This document shows positions 1 to 4,966 of a stretch of 5,076 nt of DNA, piece after piece (the stretch's first letter is position 1; every line of letters begins with the position of its first letter). Both the position numbers and the translations under genes were made by a program. The notes under the pieces are model-generated. The model had not been told where the DNA came from. It ran no database searches and saw nothing but the letters and a program-made list of their open reading frames with translations. Source of the stretch: an uncultured Pelosinus sp. (lineage in GTDB: Bacteria; Bacillota; Negativicutes; Sporomusales; Acetonemataceae); contig UQPB01000095.1 in the NCBI GenBank assembly GCA_900542835.1, positions 1 through 5,076 of the forward strand, given 5' to 3'.

Positions 1-16
1 TGCCGCCTGACGACAA

Positions 17-201
17 CGCAGGATGGCGGCGTTTTGACCACCAGAGCTTTCCGGCGCAGCACCGCCTCTCCACCAGGCCCTAGTCCTGCAAAAGCCTTGA
101 AAAGCGACTGGTCTGCTAAAGGCCCTAAACTCGCTGCGCTCAGACAACGGGCCTTCTAAACGCAGCCCAGCCGCTTTTCATCCTGCGGAACGGCTTTTTT
201 T
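17..201. repeat. Long imperfect palindromic intergenic element
   Basis: Nested complementary arms are visible. Positions 98-106 (TGAAAAGCG) match the reverse complement of 172-180 exactly. Positions 108-116 pair with 162-170 with one mismatch, and 119-125 (AAGGCCC) pair exactly with 149-155, leaving a central loop of about 23 bases. Outside these, 17-24 (CGCAGGAT) are complementary to 180-187, and 90-96 (AAAAGCC) to 192-198, as alternative outer pairings. The folded unit resembles REP/MITE-like intergenic palindromes. Copy number in the genome cannot be judged from one window, so the repeat label is inferred from structure and from a short match to 3746-3761. Confidence 0.6.
169..201 (+). terminator. 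Possible intrinsic terminator of an upstream gene
   Basis: AGCCG (169-173) and CGGCT (191-195) can form a 5-bp stem, and the right arm runs into seven T residues (195-201). The 17-base loop is long and the stem short, so this is a weak candidate by itself. The larger palindrome around it could strengthen the fold. It lies before the tatA promoter, where a terminator for a gene upstream of the window would be expected. Confidence 0.3.
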
Positions 202-285
202 CGGAAAGGGCCGGAGAACGAGGTTGACGGGAAGCGATAGAACGTGACGAAGAAAGCGATTGCCCTGTAGCGGCGCAGGCCTGTG

Positions 286-314
286 TTGTTTTTTTGCCGG
301 CCGGACGCTATAAT
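286..314 (+). promoter_or_regulatory. Sigma-A type promoter of the tatA-ubiD-ubiA-SDR cluster
   Basis: A perfect -10 hexamer TATAAT lies at 309-314, with TTGTTT at 286-291 as a -35 element and a 17-base spacer. Transcription would begin near 321, giving a leader of about 29 bases before the tatA start at 350. This placement also argues against the GTG at 317 as a start codon, because it would lie upstream of the transcript. Confidence 0.7.
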
Positions 315-334
315 GAGTGGCAGAGAGCGTTGTC

Positions 335-341
335 AAGGAGG
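335..341 (+). promoter_or_regulatory. Ribosome binding site fixing the TTG start of tatA
   Basis: AAGGAGG, a near-perfect anti-16S match, ends 8 bases before TTG at 350. No comparable site precedes the in-frame GTG at 317 or the ATG at 365, so this site decides the start. Confidence 0.85.
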
Positions 342-349
342 GGAGCCGC

Positions 350-553
350 TTGTTCAATCTGGGAATGCCGGAACTGATTCTGATTTTGGTGATTGCGTTG
401 GTTGTGTTCGGGCCGGGCAAGCTGCCTGACGTGGGTAAGGCCCTGGGCAGAGGCCTTCAGGAATTCCGCCGCGCCAGCAGCGGTGAAACGCAGCAGGCAC
501 CGGTCGAAACCGGGGAAAAACACAGCCAGGACAATGATAAAAAGGGAGCATGA
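350..553 (+). CDS. tatA: Sec-independent protein translocase subunit TatA/TatE
   Basis: TatA is a small membrane protein that oligomerises with TatC to move folded, twin-arginine signal-bearing proteins across the cytoplasmic membrane. The 67-residue product has the family layout. A short N-terminus with GMPE (residues 5-8) leads into a hydrophobic segment (about 7-20). The FGPGKLP hinge motif (20-26) and an amphipathic helix with G-x3-G spacing and EFRR (about 27-42) follow, then a polar, disordered-looking tail. The TTG start is chosen for the strong ribosome binding site 8 bases upstream. No tatC is visible in the window. The stop is 2 bases before the preferred ubiD start, so the two are surely co-transcribed. 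TatA, TatB and TatE are hard to tell apart by sequence; the length and FGPGKLP favour TatA/E. Confidence 0.92.
   Translation: MFNLGMPELILILVIALVVFGPGKLPDVGKALGRGLQEFRRASSGETQQAPVETGEKHSQDNDKKGA
542..548 (+). promoter_or_regulatory. Ribosome binding site favouring the GTG start of ubiD
   Basis: AAGGGAG lies inside the last codons of tatA. It is 7 bases before GTG at 556 but only 1 base before the ATG at 550, which is too close for normal initiation. Confidence 0.6.
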
Positions 554-555
554 GC

Positions 556-2013
556 GTGGCTTTTCGAGATTTACGCGAGTTTATTGCCGCCTTGGAAGAT
601 CGCGGCTGGCTGAAGCGGATTCATCAGGAAGTCGACTGCGAACTGGAGATTAGCGAAATCACCGACCGCGTATCCAAGCTTAGCGGCGAAGGCAATGTGG
701 CGTTGCTGTTCGAGAATGTCAAGGGCTTTACCGCCCCGGTACTGACCAACGCCTTCGGCAGCATGGATCGGATGGCGCTGGCGCTGGGGGCAGCGTCGCT
801 TGATGCGATTGGCGCCGAAATACGCCAAATGCTGCAGCTGCCGTATATATCGCTGCAAAATAAAATGCAGCTGCTGCAAATTTTGCCACAGCTGAAGCGG
901 GCCGTTAATTTTCCCCGTTATGTCAAAACCGGACCCTGCAAGGATGTTATCCTCAAGGACAAGCCTTCGATTAATGCCTTTCCGGTGCTGAAATGCTGGC
1001 CGGGCGACGCCGGCCGCTTTATCACGCTGCCGCTGGTTTTTACCAAAAACCCGGCAACCGGTAAGCGCAATGTCGGCATGTACCGGCTGCAGATCTATGA
1101 TGATACGACGACCGGCATGCACTGGCATATCCATAAAAACGGTGCGGAGAACTTTCGCGCCTGCCGTGAAGCAGGCCTCGACCGGATGGAGGCGGCAGTC
1201 GCAATCGGCGGCGATCCGGCTTTAACCTATGCCGCTACCGCGCCGTTGCCGCGGGACATTGATGAAATGGTATTCGCCGGTTTTTTGCGCAAACAGCCTG
1301 TGGAGCTGGTTAAATGCGAAACGGTGGACATTGAAGTGCCGGCGCATGCGGAAATTATCCTCGAAGGCTATGTGCCGCTGGATGAGCGGCGGCGGGAGGG
1401 GCCGTTCGGTGATCATACCGGTTATTATTCGCTTGCCGACGACTATCCGGTTTTTCATATTACCTGCATTACCCATCGCCGCGATCCGGTCTATCCCGCG
1501 ACCATTGTCGGCAAGCCGCCGATGGAGGACTGCTATCTGGCCAAGGCTACGGAACGGATTTTTTTACCTGTCCTGCAGCAATTGCAGCCGGAAATCGTCG
1601 ATATTAACCTGCCGCTTGAGGGCGTGTTTCATAATTGCGCTATTATCGCGATCAAAAAAACCTATCCGCAGCAGGCTAAAAAAGTCATGCACGCGATCTG
1701 GGGTATGGGGCAAATGATGTTTACCAAAATGGTCATTGTTGTTGACGCCCATGTCAATATCCAGAACCCGGCCGAAGTCTGGTGGCGGGTATTCAACAAT
1801 ATTGACGCGCGCCGGGATTTGGTGCTGGCGGACGGCCCGCTTGACGTGCTCGATCATTCCTCGCCAATGCCAAAATGGGGAACCAAGCTGGGCATCGACG
1901 CCACCAGAACCTGGCCGGAGGAAGGCAACAGCCGTGAATGGCCGGATGAGATCGTCATGAGCGCTGCAATCAAGGCGAAAGTTGACGCCAGATGGAAGGA
2001 CCTGGGCTTGTGA
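556..2013 (+). CDS. ubiD: UbiD-family prenylated-FMN-dependent decarboxylase (quinone biosynthesis)
   Basis: UbiD enzymes remove a carboxyl group from aromatic acids using prenylated FMN, manganese and potassium; in quinone synthesis the substrate is the prenylated ring acid. The product (485 residues from GTG 556) is collinear with E. coli UbiD (recalled as 497 residues). Numbered from that start, the NVGMYR segment carries a metal-ligand Asn172 and catalytic Arg177. His193 (HKNGA) and Glu237 fit the other metal ligands. EGPFGDHTGYY carries the catalytic acid pair Glu281 and Asp286. The C-terminal region keeps the YTK/FTK-VIVxDxxVN and G-x-D-A-T-x-x-WP signatures. The GTG start is preferred for ribosome-binding-site spacing and because MAFRDLREFI matches typical family N-termini; ATG 550, overlapping the tatA stop, is the alternative. 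It overlaps the UbiA gene by 4 bases. With an MqnP-like partner, an MqnL-like step in the futalosine menaquinone pathway is likely but not proven. UbiX, which makes the cofactor, is not in the window. Confidence 0.93.
   Translation: MAFRDLREFIAALEDRGWLKRIHQEVDCELEISEITDRVSKLSGEGNVALLFENVKGFTAPVLTNAFGSMDRMALALGAASLDAIGAEIRQMLQLPYISLQNKMQLLQILPQLKRAVNFPRYVKTGPCKDVILKDKPSINAFPVLKCWPGDAGRFITLPLVFTKNPATGKRNVGMYRLQIYDDTTTGMHWHIHKNGAENFRACREAGLDRMEAAVAIGGDPALTYAATAPLPRDIDEMVFAGFLRKQPVELVKCETVDIEVPAHAEIILEGYVPLDERRREGPFGDHTGYYSLADDYPVFHITCITHRRDPVYPATIVGKPPMEDCYLAKATERIFLPVLQQLQPEIVDINLPLEGVFHNCAIIAIKKTYPQQAKKVMHAIWGMGQMMFTKMVIVVDAHVNIQNPAEVWWRVFNNIDARRDLVLADGPLDVLDHSSPMPKWGTKLGIDATRTWPEEGNSREWPDEIVMSAAIKAKVDARWKDLGL
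1996..2000 (+). promoter_or_regulatory. Ribosome binding site for the GTG start of the UbiA gene
   Basis: AAGGA, within GGAAGGA near the end of ubiD, sits 9 bases before GTG at 2010. The upstream in-frame ATG at 1992 has no such site and would add six residues absent from typical relatives. Confidence 0.6.
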
Positions 2014-2867
2014 GTGTACTGGCAAAATTCAAGGCGCATCTCGACAATACTGCCTTTTCCCACTCCGTCTTTGCCTTACCCTTTGCTTATATGGGCGCTA
2101 TGCTGGCCGCCGGCGGCTTGCCGCCGTGGCGGGAACTGCTGTGGATCACCCTGGCGATGCTCGGGGCCAGAAGCTCCGCGCTGGCGATCAACAATCTGGT
2201 TGACCTTAAATATGACCGCCTGCAGCCGCGGTTCAGCGGGAGGCCCCTGGTATCAGGGGCGCTTTCCCGCTGCGAGGCTGTTCTGTTTACCTGCGGCAGT
2301 CTCGCCGTTTTTTTATTGGCAGCCTCGCGTCTGCATCCGGTTTGCCTGCCGCTGGCGCCGGCGGCAGTCGCGCCGTTTGTGATTTATCCGTTTATGAAAC
2401 GCGTCTCCTGGACCTGCCATCTGGTATTGGGACTGGCGCTGGCCTGTGCACCGGCGGGAGCCTGGCTGGCCATCCGCGGCGAACTTAGCCTGGCGGCAAT
2501 CGTCTTAGCCGTCTCTGTCGCTATCTGGATTGCCGGCTTTGACGTCATTTACGGCTGTCTTGACGTTGCGTTTGACCGGGAGCAGGGACTTCACTCGATG
2601 CCGGTCCGGTTTGGCGTCAGCCGGGCGCTGACCCTGACCAGGCTGATGCATGGCCTGAGCCTTGCCGGCTTTGCCGCTGTTGGCGTTCTCAGCGGTCTGG
2701 GCTGGCTCTATTTTACCGGCGTCGGCCTGGCTGGCCTGGTGCTTTGCTACCAGCATGCCATCGTCGGTCCCGGCCGGCTTGGCGCGGTTACACAGCGCTA
2801 TTTTATGCGCAACGGGCTGGTATCGGTGTTTATTTTTCTATTTACGCTAATCAGTTTGATCAGATAA
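2010..2867 (+). CDS. UbiA-family prenyltransferase, MqnP-like (menaquinone biosynthesis)
   Basis: UbiA enzymes are integral membrane proteins that attach a polyprenyl chain to an aromatic acid using magnesium-bound polyprenyl diphosphate. The 285-residue product is rich in hydrophobic helices (roughly eight or nine) and has both Asp-rich motifs. The first is N61-N62-x2-D65-x3-D69 in a GARSSALAINN context; the second is D178-x6-D185-x3-D189, within DVIYGCLDVAFDREQGLHS. The GLHSMPVRFG that follows and the YPFMKR segment (126-131) are typical of the clade named MqnP or 4-hydroxybenzoate polyprenyltransferase-like. MqnP prenylates 1,4-dihydroxy-6-naphthoate in the futalosine pathway, before an UbiD-like decarboxylation. 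The GTG start overlaps the ubiD stop (GTGA), which implies translational coupling and suits enzymes of consecutive steps. A 4-hydroxybenzoate substrate cannot be excluded from sequence, so no symbol is assigned. Confidence 0.9.
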   Translation: MSVLAKFKAHLDNTAFSHSVFALPFAYMGAMLAAGGLPPWRELLWITLAMLGARSSALAINNLVDLKYDRLQPRFSGRPLVSGALSRCEAVLFTCGSLAVFLLAASRLHPVCLPLAPAAVAPFVIYPFMKRVSWTCHLVLGLALACAPAGAWLAIRGELSLAAIVLAVSVAIWIAGFDVIYGCLDVAFDREQGLHSMPVRFGVSRALTLTRLMHGLSLAGFAAVGVLSGLGWLYFTGVGLAGLVLCYQHAIVGPGRLGAVTQRYFMRNGLVSVFIFLFTLISLIR

Positions 2868-2881
2868 GGCAGTGATGAAGC

Positions 2882-3643
2882 ATGAATAAAGAGTTGCAGG
2901 GAAAGGTGGCATTGCTGACCGGCGGCACGTCCGGCATTGGTTTGGCGGCGGCGGCGATTCTTGCCAGCCGGGGGGCGCGCGTGGCGCTGGTCGGGCGCAA
3001 TCGGTCCAGAGGCGAAGCGGCGGTGGCGGCGCTTGGCACTGAAACGGCGGCGTTTATCAGCGGCGACGTTTCAGTCGCCGCTGAATGCCAGGCGGTAATC
3101 GAGGCCGGCCTGGCCCGGTTTGGCCGCTTGGATATTGTCGTTAATTCCGCCGGCCACTATCTGGAAAAACTCATTGCCGAAACAACCGAGACGGAGTGGC
3201 GGGAGATGCTGGATACCACCCTTGGCGGCACCTTCTTTATTTCCAAGTATGCGCTGGAACCGCTGCGGCGGGCGGGTGGCGGCGCAATTGTCAATATTGC
3301 CTCCGATGCCGGTCTCAGGGGCAATCTTGCCTGTACCGCCTATTGCGCCGCCAAAGGGGCCGTTGTCGCTTTTACCAAAGCGCTGGCCCTGGAAGCGGCA
3401 CCTTATGACGTGCGGGTCAATTGCGTATGTCCCGGCGATGTTGATACACCCCTGTTTGAACAGCAGCTGGCAGCCGCCAACGAACGCCGGCAATATTATG
3501 AGGCGGTCCGGAACCTCTATCCGCTCGGCCGCATTGCCACAGCCGATGAGGTTGCCGAGGTCGTCTGCTTTCTCGCTTCACCGGCGGCCTCTTTTGTCAC
3601 CGGCTCCGTCTGGACTGTGGATGGCGGCCTGACCGCCTGTTAG
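2882..3643 (+). CDS. Short-chain dehydrogenase/reductase (classical SDR), substrate unknown
   Basis: The 253-residue product is a classical SDR, a cytosolic NAD(P)(H)-dependent oxidoreductase related to 3-oxoacyl-ACP reductase (FabG). It has the nucleotide-binding TGGTSGIG (13-20), GRNRSR after the second strand (38-43), whose basic residues suggest NADP(H), an acidic D62 in GDV, NSAG (88-91) in place of the usual NNAG, and the catalytic Ser141, Tyr154 and Lys158 (YCAAK). CPGDVDTPLF (183-192) and the C-terminal GSVWTVDGGL are also family-typical. The position usually held by the fourth catalytic residue, Asn, appears to be Thr113 (DTTLGG). It starts 14 bases after the UbiA gene with no terminator between, so it is probably the last gene of the operon, although its ribosome binding site is weak. 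Its substrate cannot be read from sequence; a role in quinone metabolism is only a guess from location. Confidence 0.9.
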   Translation: MNKELQGKVALLTGGTSGIGLAAAAILASRGARVALVGRNRSRGEAAVAALGTETAAFISGDVSVAAECQAVIEAGLARFGRLDIVVNSAGHYLEKLIAETTETEWREMLDTTLGGTFFISKYALEPLRRAGGGAIVNIASDAGLRGNLACTAYCAAKGAVVAFTKALALEAAPYDVRVNCVCPGDVDTPLFEQQLAAANERRQYYEAVRNLYPLGRIATADEVAEVVCFLASPAASFVTGSVWTVDGGLTAC

Positions 3644-3685
3644 CAGCATTTAAGCGAGGGAAACACTGATTAATTCGCCTGGCCC

Positions 3686-3703
3686 GATCTGACGGATCTT
3701 TTT
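3686..3703 (+). terminator. Weak candidate terminator after the SDR gene
   Basis: GATC (3686-3689) and GATC (3695-3698) flank a 5-base loop and are followed by five T residues (3699-3703). A 4-bp stem is marginal. It is the only stem-plus-T-run I see downstream of the SDR stop on the plus strand. Confidence 0.25.
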
Positions 3704-3784
3704 CTGCCTGGCTGCGTCAGCCAAAGCTAGAAAGAGCGTTGCTATTCCTGCGGTTCGGCTTCCTTGCCAGGCAAAAAAATTGTC
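3700..3784. repeat. Inverted-repeat element between convergent genes
   Basis: Positions 3700-3712 and 3766-3778 are complementary over 13 bases with one mismatch; the core TGCCTGGC/GCCAGGCA is exact. Inside the left half, TGGCTG (3709-3714) and CAGCCA (3718-3723) can form a competing 6-bp hairpin with a CGT loop. The T-run is 5' and the A-run 3' of the stem on the plus strand, so it is not a canonical intrinsic terminator in either direction. The right end (3762-3784) resembles 5049-5070, and 3746-3761 resembles 181-196, which suggests a dispersed intergenic repeat. It occupies much of the 180-base gap between the SDR gene and metA. Confidence 0.5.
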
Positions 3785-3823
3785 AGCTCGGCCGGCTCAT
3801 TTAATCAGCGGTTCCTAGCCGCG

Positions 3824-4744
3824 TCAGAGCCGCGATAAATCGTAAGGCGTCTCCTGATAGACGTAATAATTCAGCCAATTGGCAAACAGCAGGTTGGCGG
3901 CGCCGCGCCAGCAGACGAACGGCGGCTGCTGGGGATCATCGCCGGGGAAATAGTTGGCGGGGACCCGGATCGGCAGCCCTTGGGCGACGTCGCGATCATA
4001 TTCGGCTTTCAGGGTAAAGGGATCGTATTCGGCGTGGCCGGTTAAGAAAAACCGGCGGTTTTTCATATCGGCAACCGAGCCGATGCCGGCTTCCGGCGAT
4101 TCGGACAAAATGCACAGATCCGGCACCGCCGCGATATCTTCGCGGCGGACCTCGGTATGCCGCGAATGCGGGACGTAAAAGATATCGTCAAAACCGCGGA
4201 ACAGCTTATCCTGCTTGCTAGGACACAAGCAGCGGTGCGGAAATACGCCGAACATTTTTTTTGCAAGCGGATGCTTGGGAATGCCGTAGTGATAGTATAA
4301 GCCCGCCTGGGCGCCCCAGCAGATATGCAGCGTGGAATAAACGTGCGTCTTGCTCCATTCCATGATTGTGCACAGTTCCTCCCAATAGGCGACTTGCTCA
4401 AACGGCAGCTGTTCCACCGGTGCGCCGGTGATGATCATGCCGTCGTAGCGGCGGTCTTTGACCTGGTCAAAGGTCTCGTAGAACTTTATCAGGTGCTCCG
4501 GCGCGGTGTTTGTCGGCTCATAGCTGGCCGTATACAGGAAGTCGATCTCGACCTGCAGCGGCGTATTGCCCAGCAGCCGGAGAAACTGGGTTTCGGTAAC
4601 GATCTTGGTTGGCATCAGATTGAGCAGCAATAATTTCAGCGGGCGAATATCCTGGGTGTAGGCGCGGTTATCGTGCATGACAAACACATTCTCGCTTTCA
4701 AGGACATGGGCGGCAGGCAGGTTGTTGGGAATCTTAATTGGCAT
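3824..4744 (-). CDS. metA: Homoserine O-acetyltransferase, MetA family
   Basis: MetA-family enzymes acylate the hydroxyl of L-homoserine, the committed step of methionine synthesis. The 306-residue product is full length. It has Lys47 (LMPTK), the nucleophile Cys142 (HICWGAQAG), and His237 and Glu239 (GHAEYD), matching the His/Glu pair of the catalytic site. Residue 111 in GAPVE is Glu. In studied MetA enzymes Glu at this position goes with acetyl-CoA and Gly with succinyl-CoA, so the acetyl donor is predicted and the MetAA name would suit. The ATG at 4744 is chosen because a strong AGGAGG sits 7 bases upstream and MPIKIP is the family N-terminus; the longer frame from 4831 would begin inside the riboswitch. 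The gene stands alone, convergent with the quinone cluster, and is controlled by a SAM-I riboswitch. Confidence 0.95.
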   Translation of the reverse strand: MPIKIPNNLPAAHVLESENVFVMHDNRAYTQDIRPLKLLLLNLMPTKIVTETQFLRLLGNTPLQVEIDFLYTASYEPTNTAPEHLIKFYETFDQVKDRRYDGMIITGAPVEQLPFEQVAYWEELCTIMEWSKTHVYSTLHICWGAQAGLYYHYGIPKHPLAKKMFGVFPHRCLCPSKQDKLFRGFDDIFYVPHSRHTEVRREDIAAVPDLCILSESPEAGIGSVADMKNRRFFLTGHAEYDPFTLKAEYDRDVAQGLPIRVPANYFPGDDPQQPPFVCWRGAANLLFANWLNYYVYQETPYDLSRL

Positions 4745-4751
4745 GAGGCAG

Positions 4752-4757
4752 CCTCCT
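4752..4757 (-). promoter_or_regulatory. Ribosome binding site of metA
   Basis: AGGAGG on the minus strand lies 7 bases before the ATG at 4744-4742. It is downstream of the terminator hairpin, so translation depends on transcriptional read-through of the riboswitch. Confidence 0.85.
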
Positions 4758-4771
4758 TTAATCATGAAAAC

Positions 4772-4801
4772 AAAAAGCCCTTTCCGAAGGAAAGGGCTTT
4801 T
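4772..4801 (-). terminator. Intrinsic terminator of the SAM riboswitch
   Basis: Read on the minus strand, AAAAGCCCTTTCC (4801-4789) and GGAAAGGGCTTTT (4785-4773) form a perfect 13-bp stem with a 3-base loop. The 3' arm ends in a T-run (TTTTTG, then TTTT). It lies between the SAM-I aptamer and the metA ribosome binding site, where the off-switch of a transcriptional S-box is expected. The 5' arm can partly pair with the GGAGAG just after the aptamer (about 4806-4811), a plausible antiterminator. Confidence 0.9.
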
Positions 4802-4812
4802 ATTCCGCTCTC

Positions 4813-4914
4813 CTCTCATCTCCCAGAACAATGTTCTGCTGGAATTAGCACCACTGCATTACTGCCGGTTGCCGGGTGTCATCGGGCCAGTCCCTCGACC
4901 ACTCTGGATAAGAG
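4813..4914 (-). promoter_or_regulatory. SAM-I (S-box) riboswitch aptamer controlling metA
   Basis: The minus strand carries the S-box consensus: CTCTTATCCAGAG at the 5' side, then GGTCGAGGGACTGGCCC, GATGACACCCGGCAACC, and later GTGGTGCTAATTCCAGC. The closing helix P1 forms between CTCTTATC (4914-4907) and GATGAGAG (4820-4813), with one G-U pair. S-adenosylmethionine binding stabilises P1 and lets the downstream terminator form, switching metA off when SAM is abundant. The aptamer is about 102 bases, normal for the class. The match to consensus is clear by eye; a covariance-model search would confirm the boundaries. Confidence 0.95.
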
Positions 4915-4937
4915 TTTTCCATATGTAATTAAAATGA

Positions 4938-4966
4938 ATAATAGCACAGGCCGGGGCTGCTGTCAA
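4938..4966 (-). promoter_or_regulatory. Sigma-A promoter of metA with extended -10
   Basis: The minus strand has a perfect -35 TTGACA (4966-4961), a 17-base spacer and the -10 TATTAT (4943-4938). TGC immediately before it gives an extended -10. Transcription would begin near 4931, about 17 bases before the aptamer, giving a leader of roughly 187 bases to the metA start. Confidence 0.85.

Larger units (their letters stand above)
1..285. other. Leading intergenic region, no convincing gene
   Basis: No ORF here has both a ribosome binding site and recognisable protein sequence. Two plus-strand frames are open from the window edge: one ends at the TAA at 157-159, the other at the TAG at 81-83. 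Either could be the last codons of an upstream gene, but neither translation resembles a family I know, and the first runs through the palindromic repeat. The stretch at about 202-285, between the palindrome and the tatA promoter, shows no motif I can name. Confidence 0.5.

Noticed and set aside
1..159. 3' end of an upstream gene
   Set aside because: Two frames are open at the edge, but neither translation is recognisable and one crosses the palindrome; kept only as a possibility.
317..553. tatA starting at GTG 317
   Set aside because: No ribosome binding site, and it would begin upstream of the predicted transcription start; the extra residues do not fit TatA.
571..1134. 187-codon minus-strand open frame
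   Set aside because: Antisense to ubiD, no recognisable domain, and explained by codon bias of the real gene.
1992..2867. UbiA gene starting at ATG 1992
   Set aside because: No well-placed ribosome binding site, and six extra residues; GTG 2010 has AAGGA at 9 bases and the usual coupled overlap.
3120..3632. 170-codon plus-strand open frame in another phase
   Set aside because: Lies entirely within the SDR gene, has low-complexity composition and no start signal.
3700..3784. Bidirectional intrinsic terminator
   Set aside because: The stem is good, but T-runs precede rather than follow it on both strands.
3824..4831. Longer metA frame starting at 4831 with 29 extra residues
   Set aside because: The extension would lie inside the riboswitch aptamer and terminator. 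The AGGAGG and conserved MPIKIP N-terminus point to 4744.
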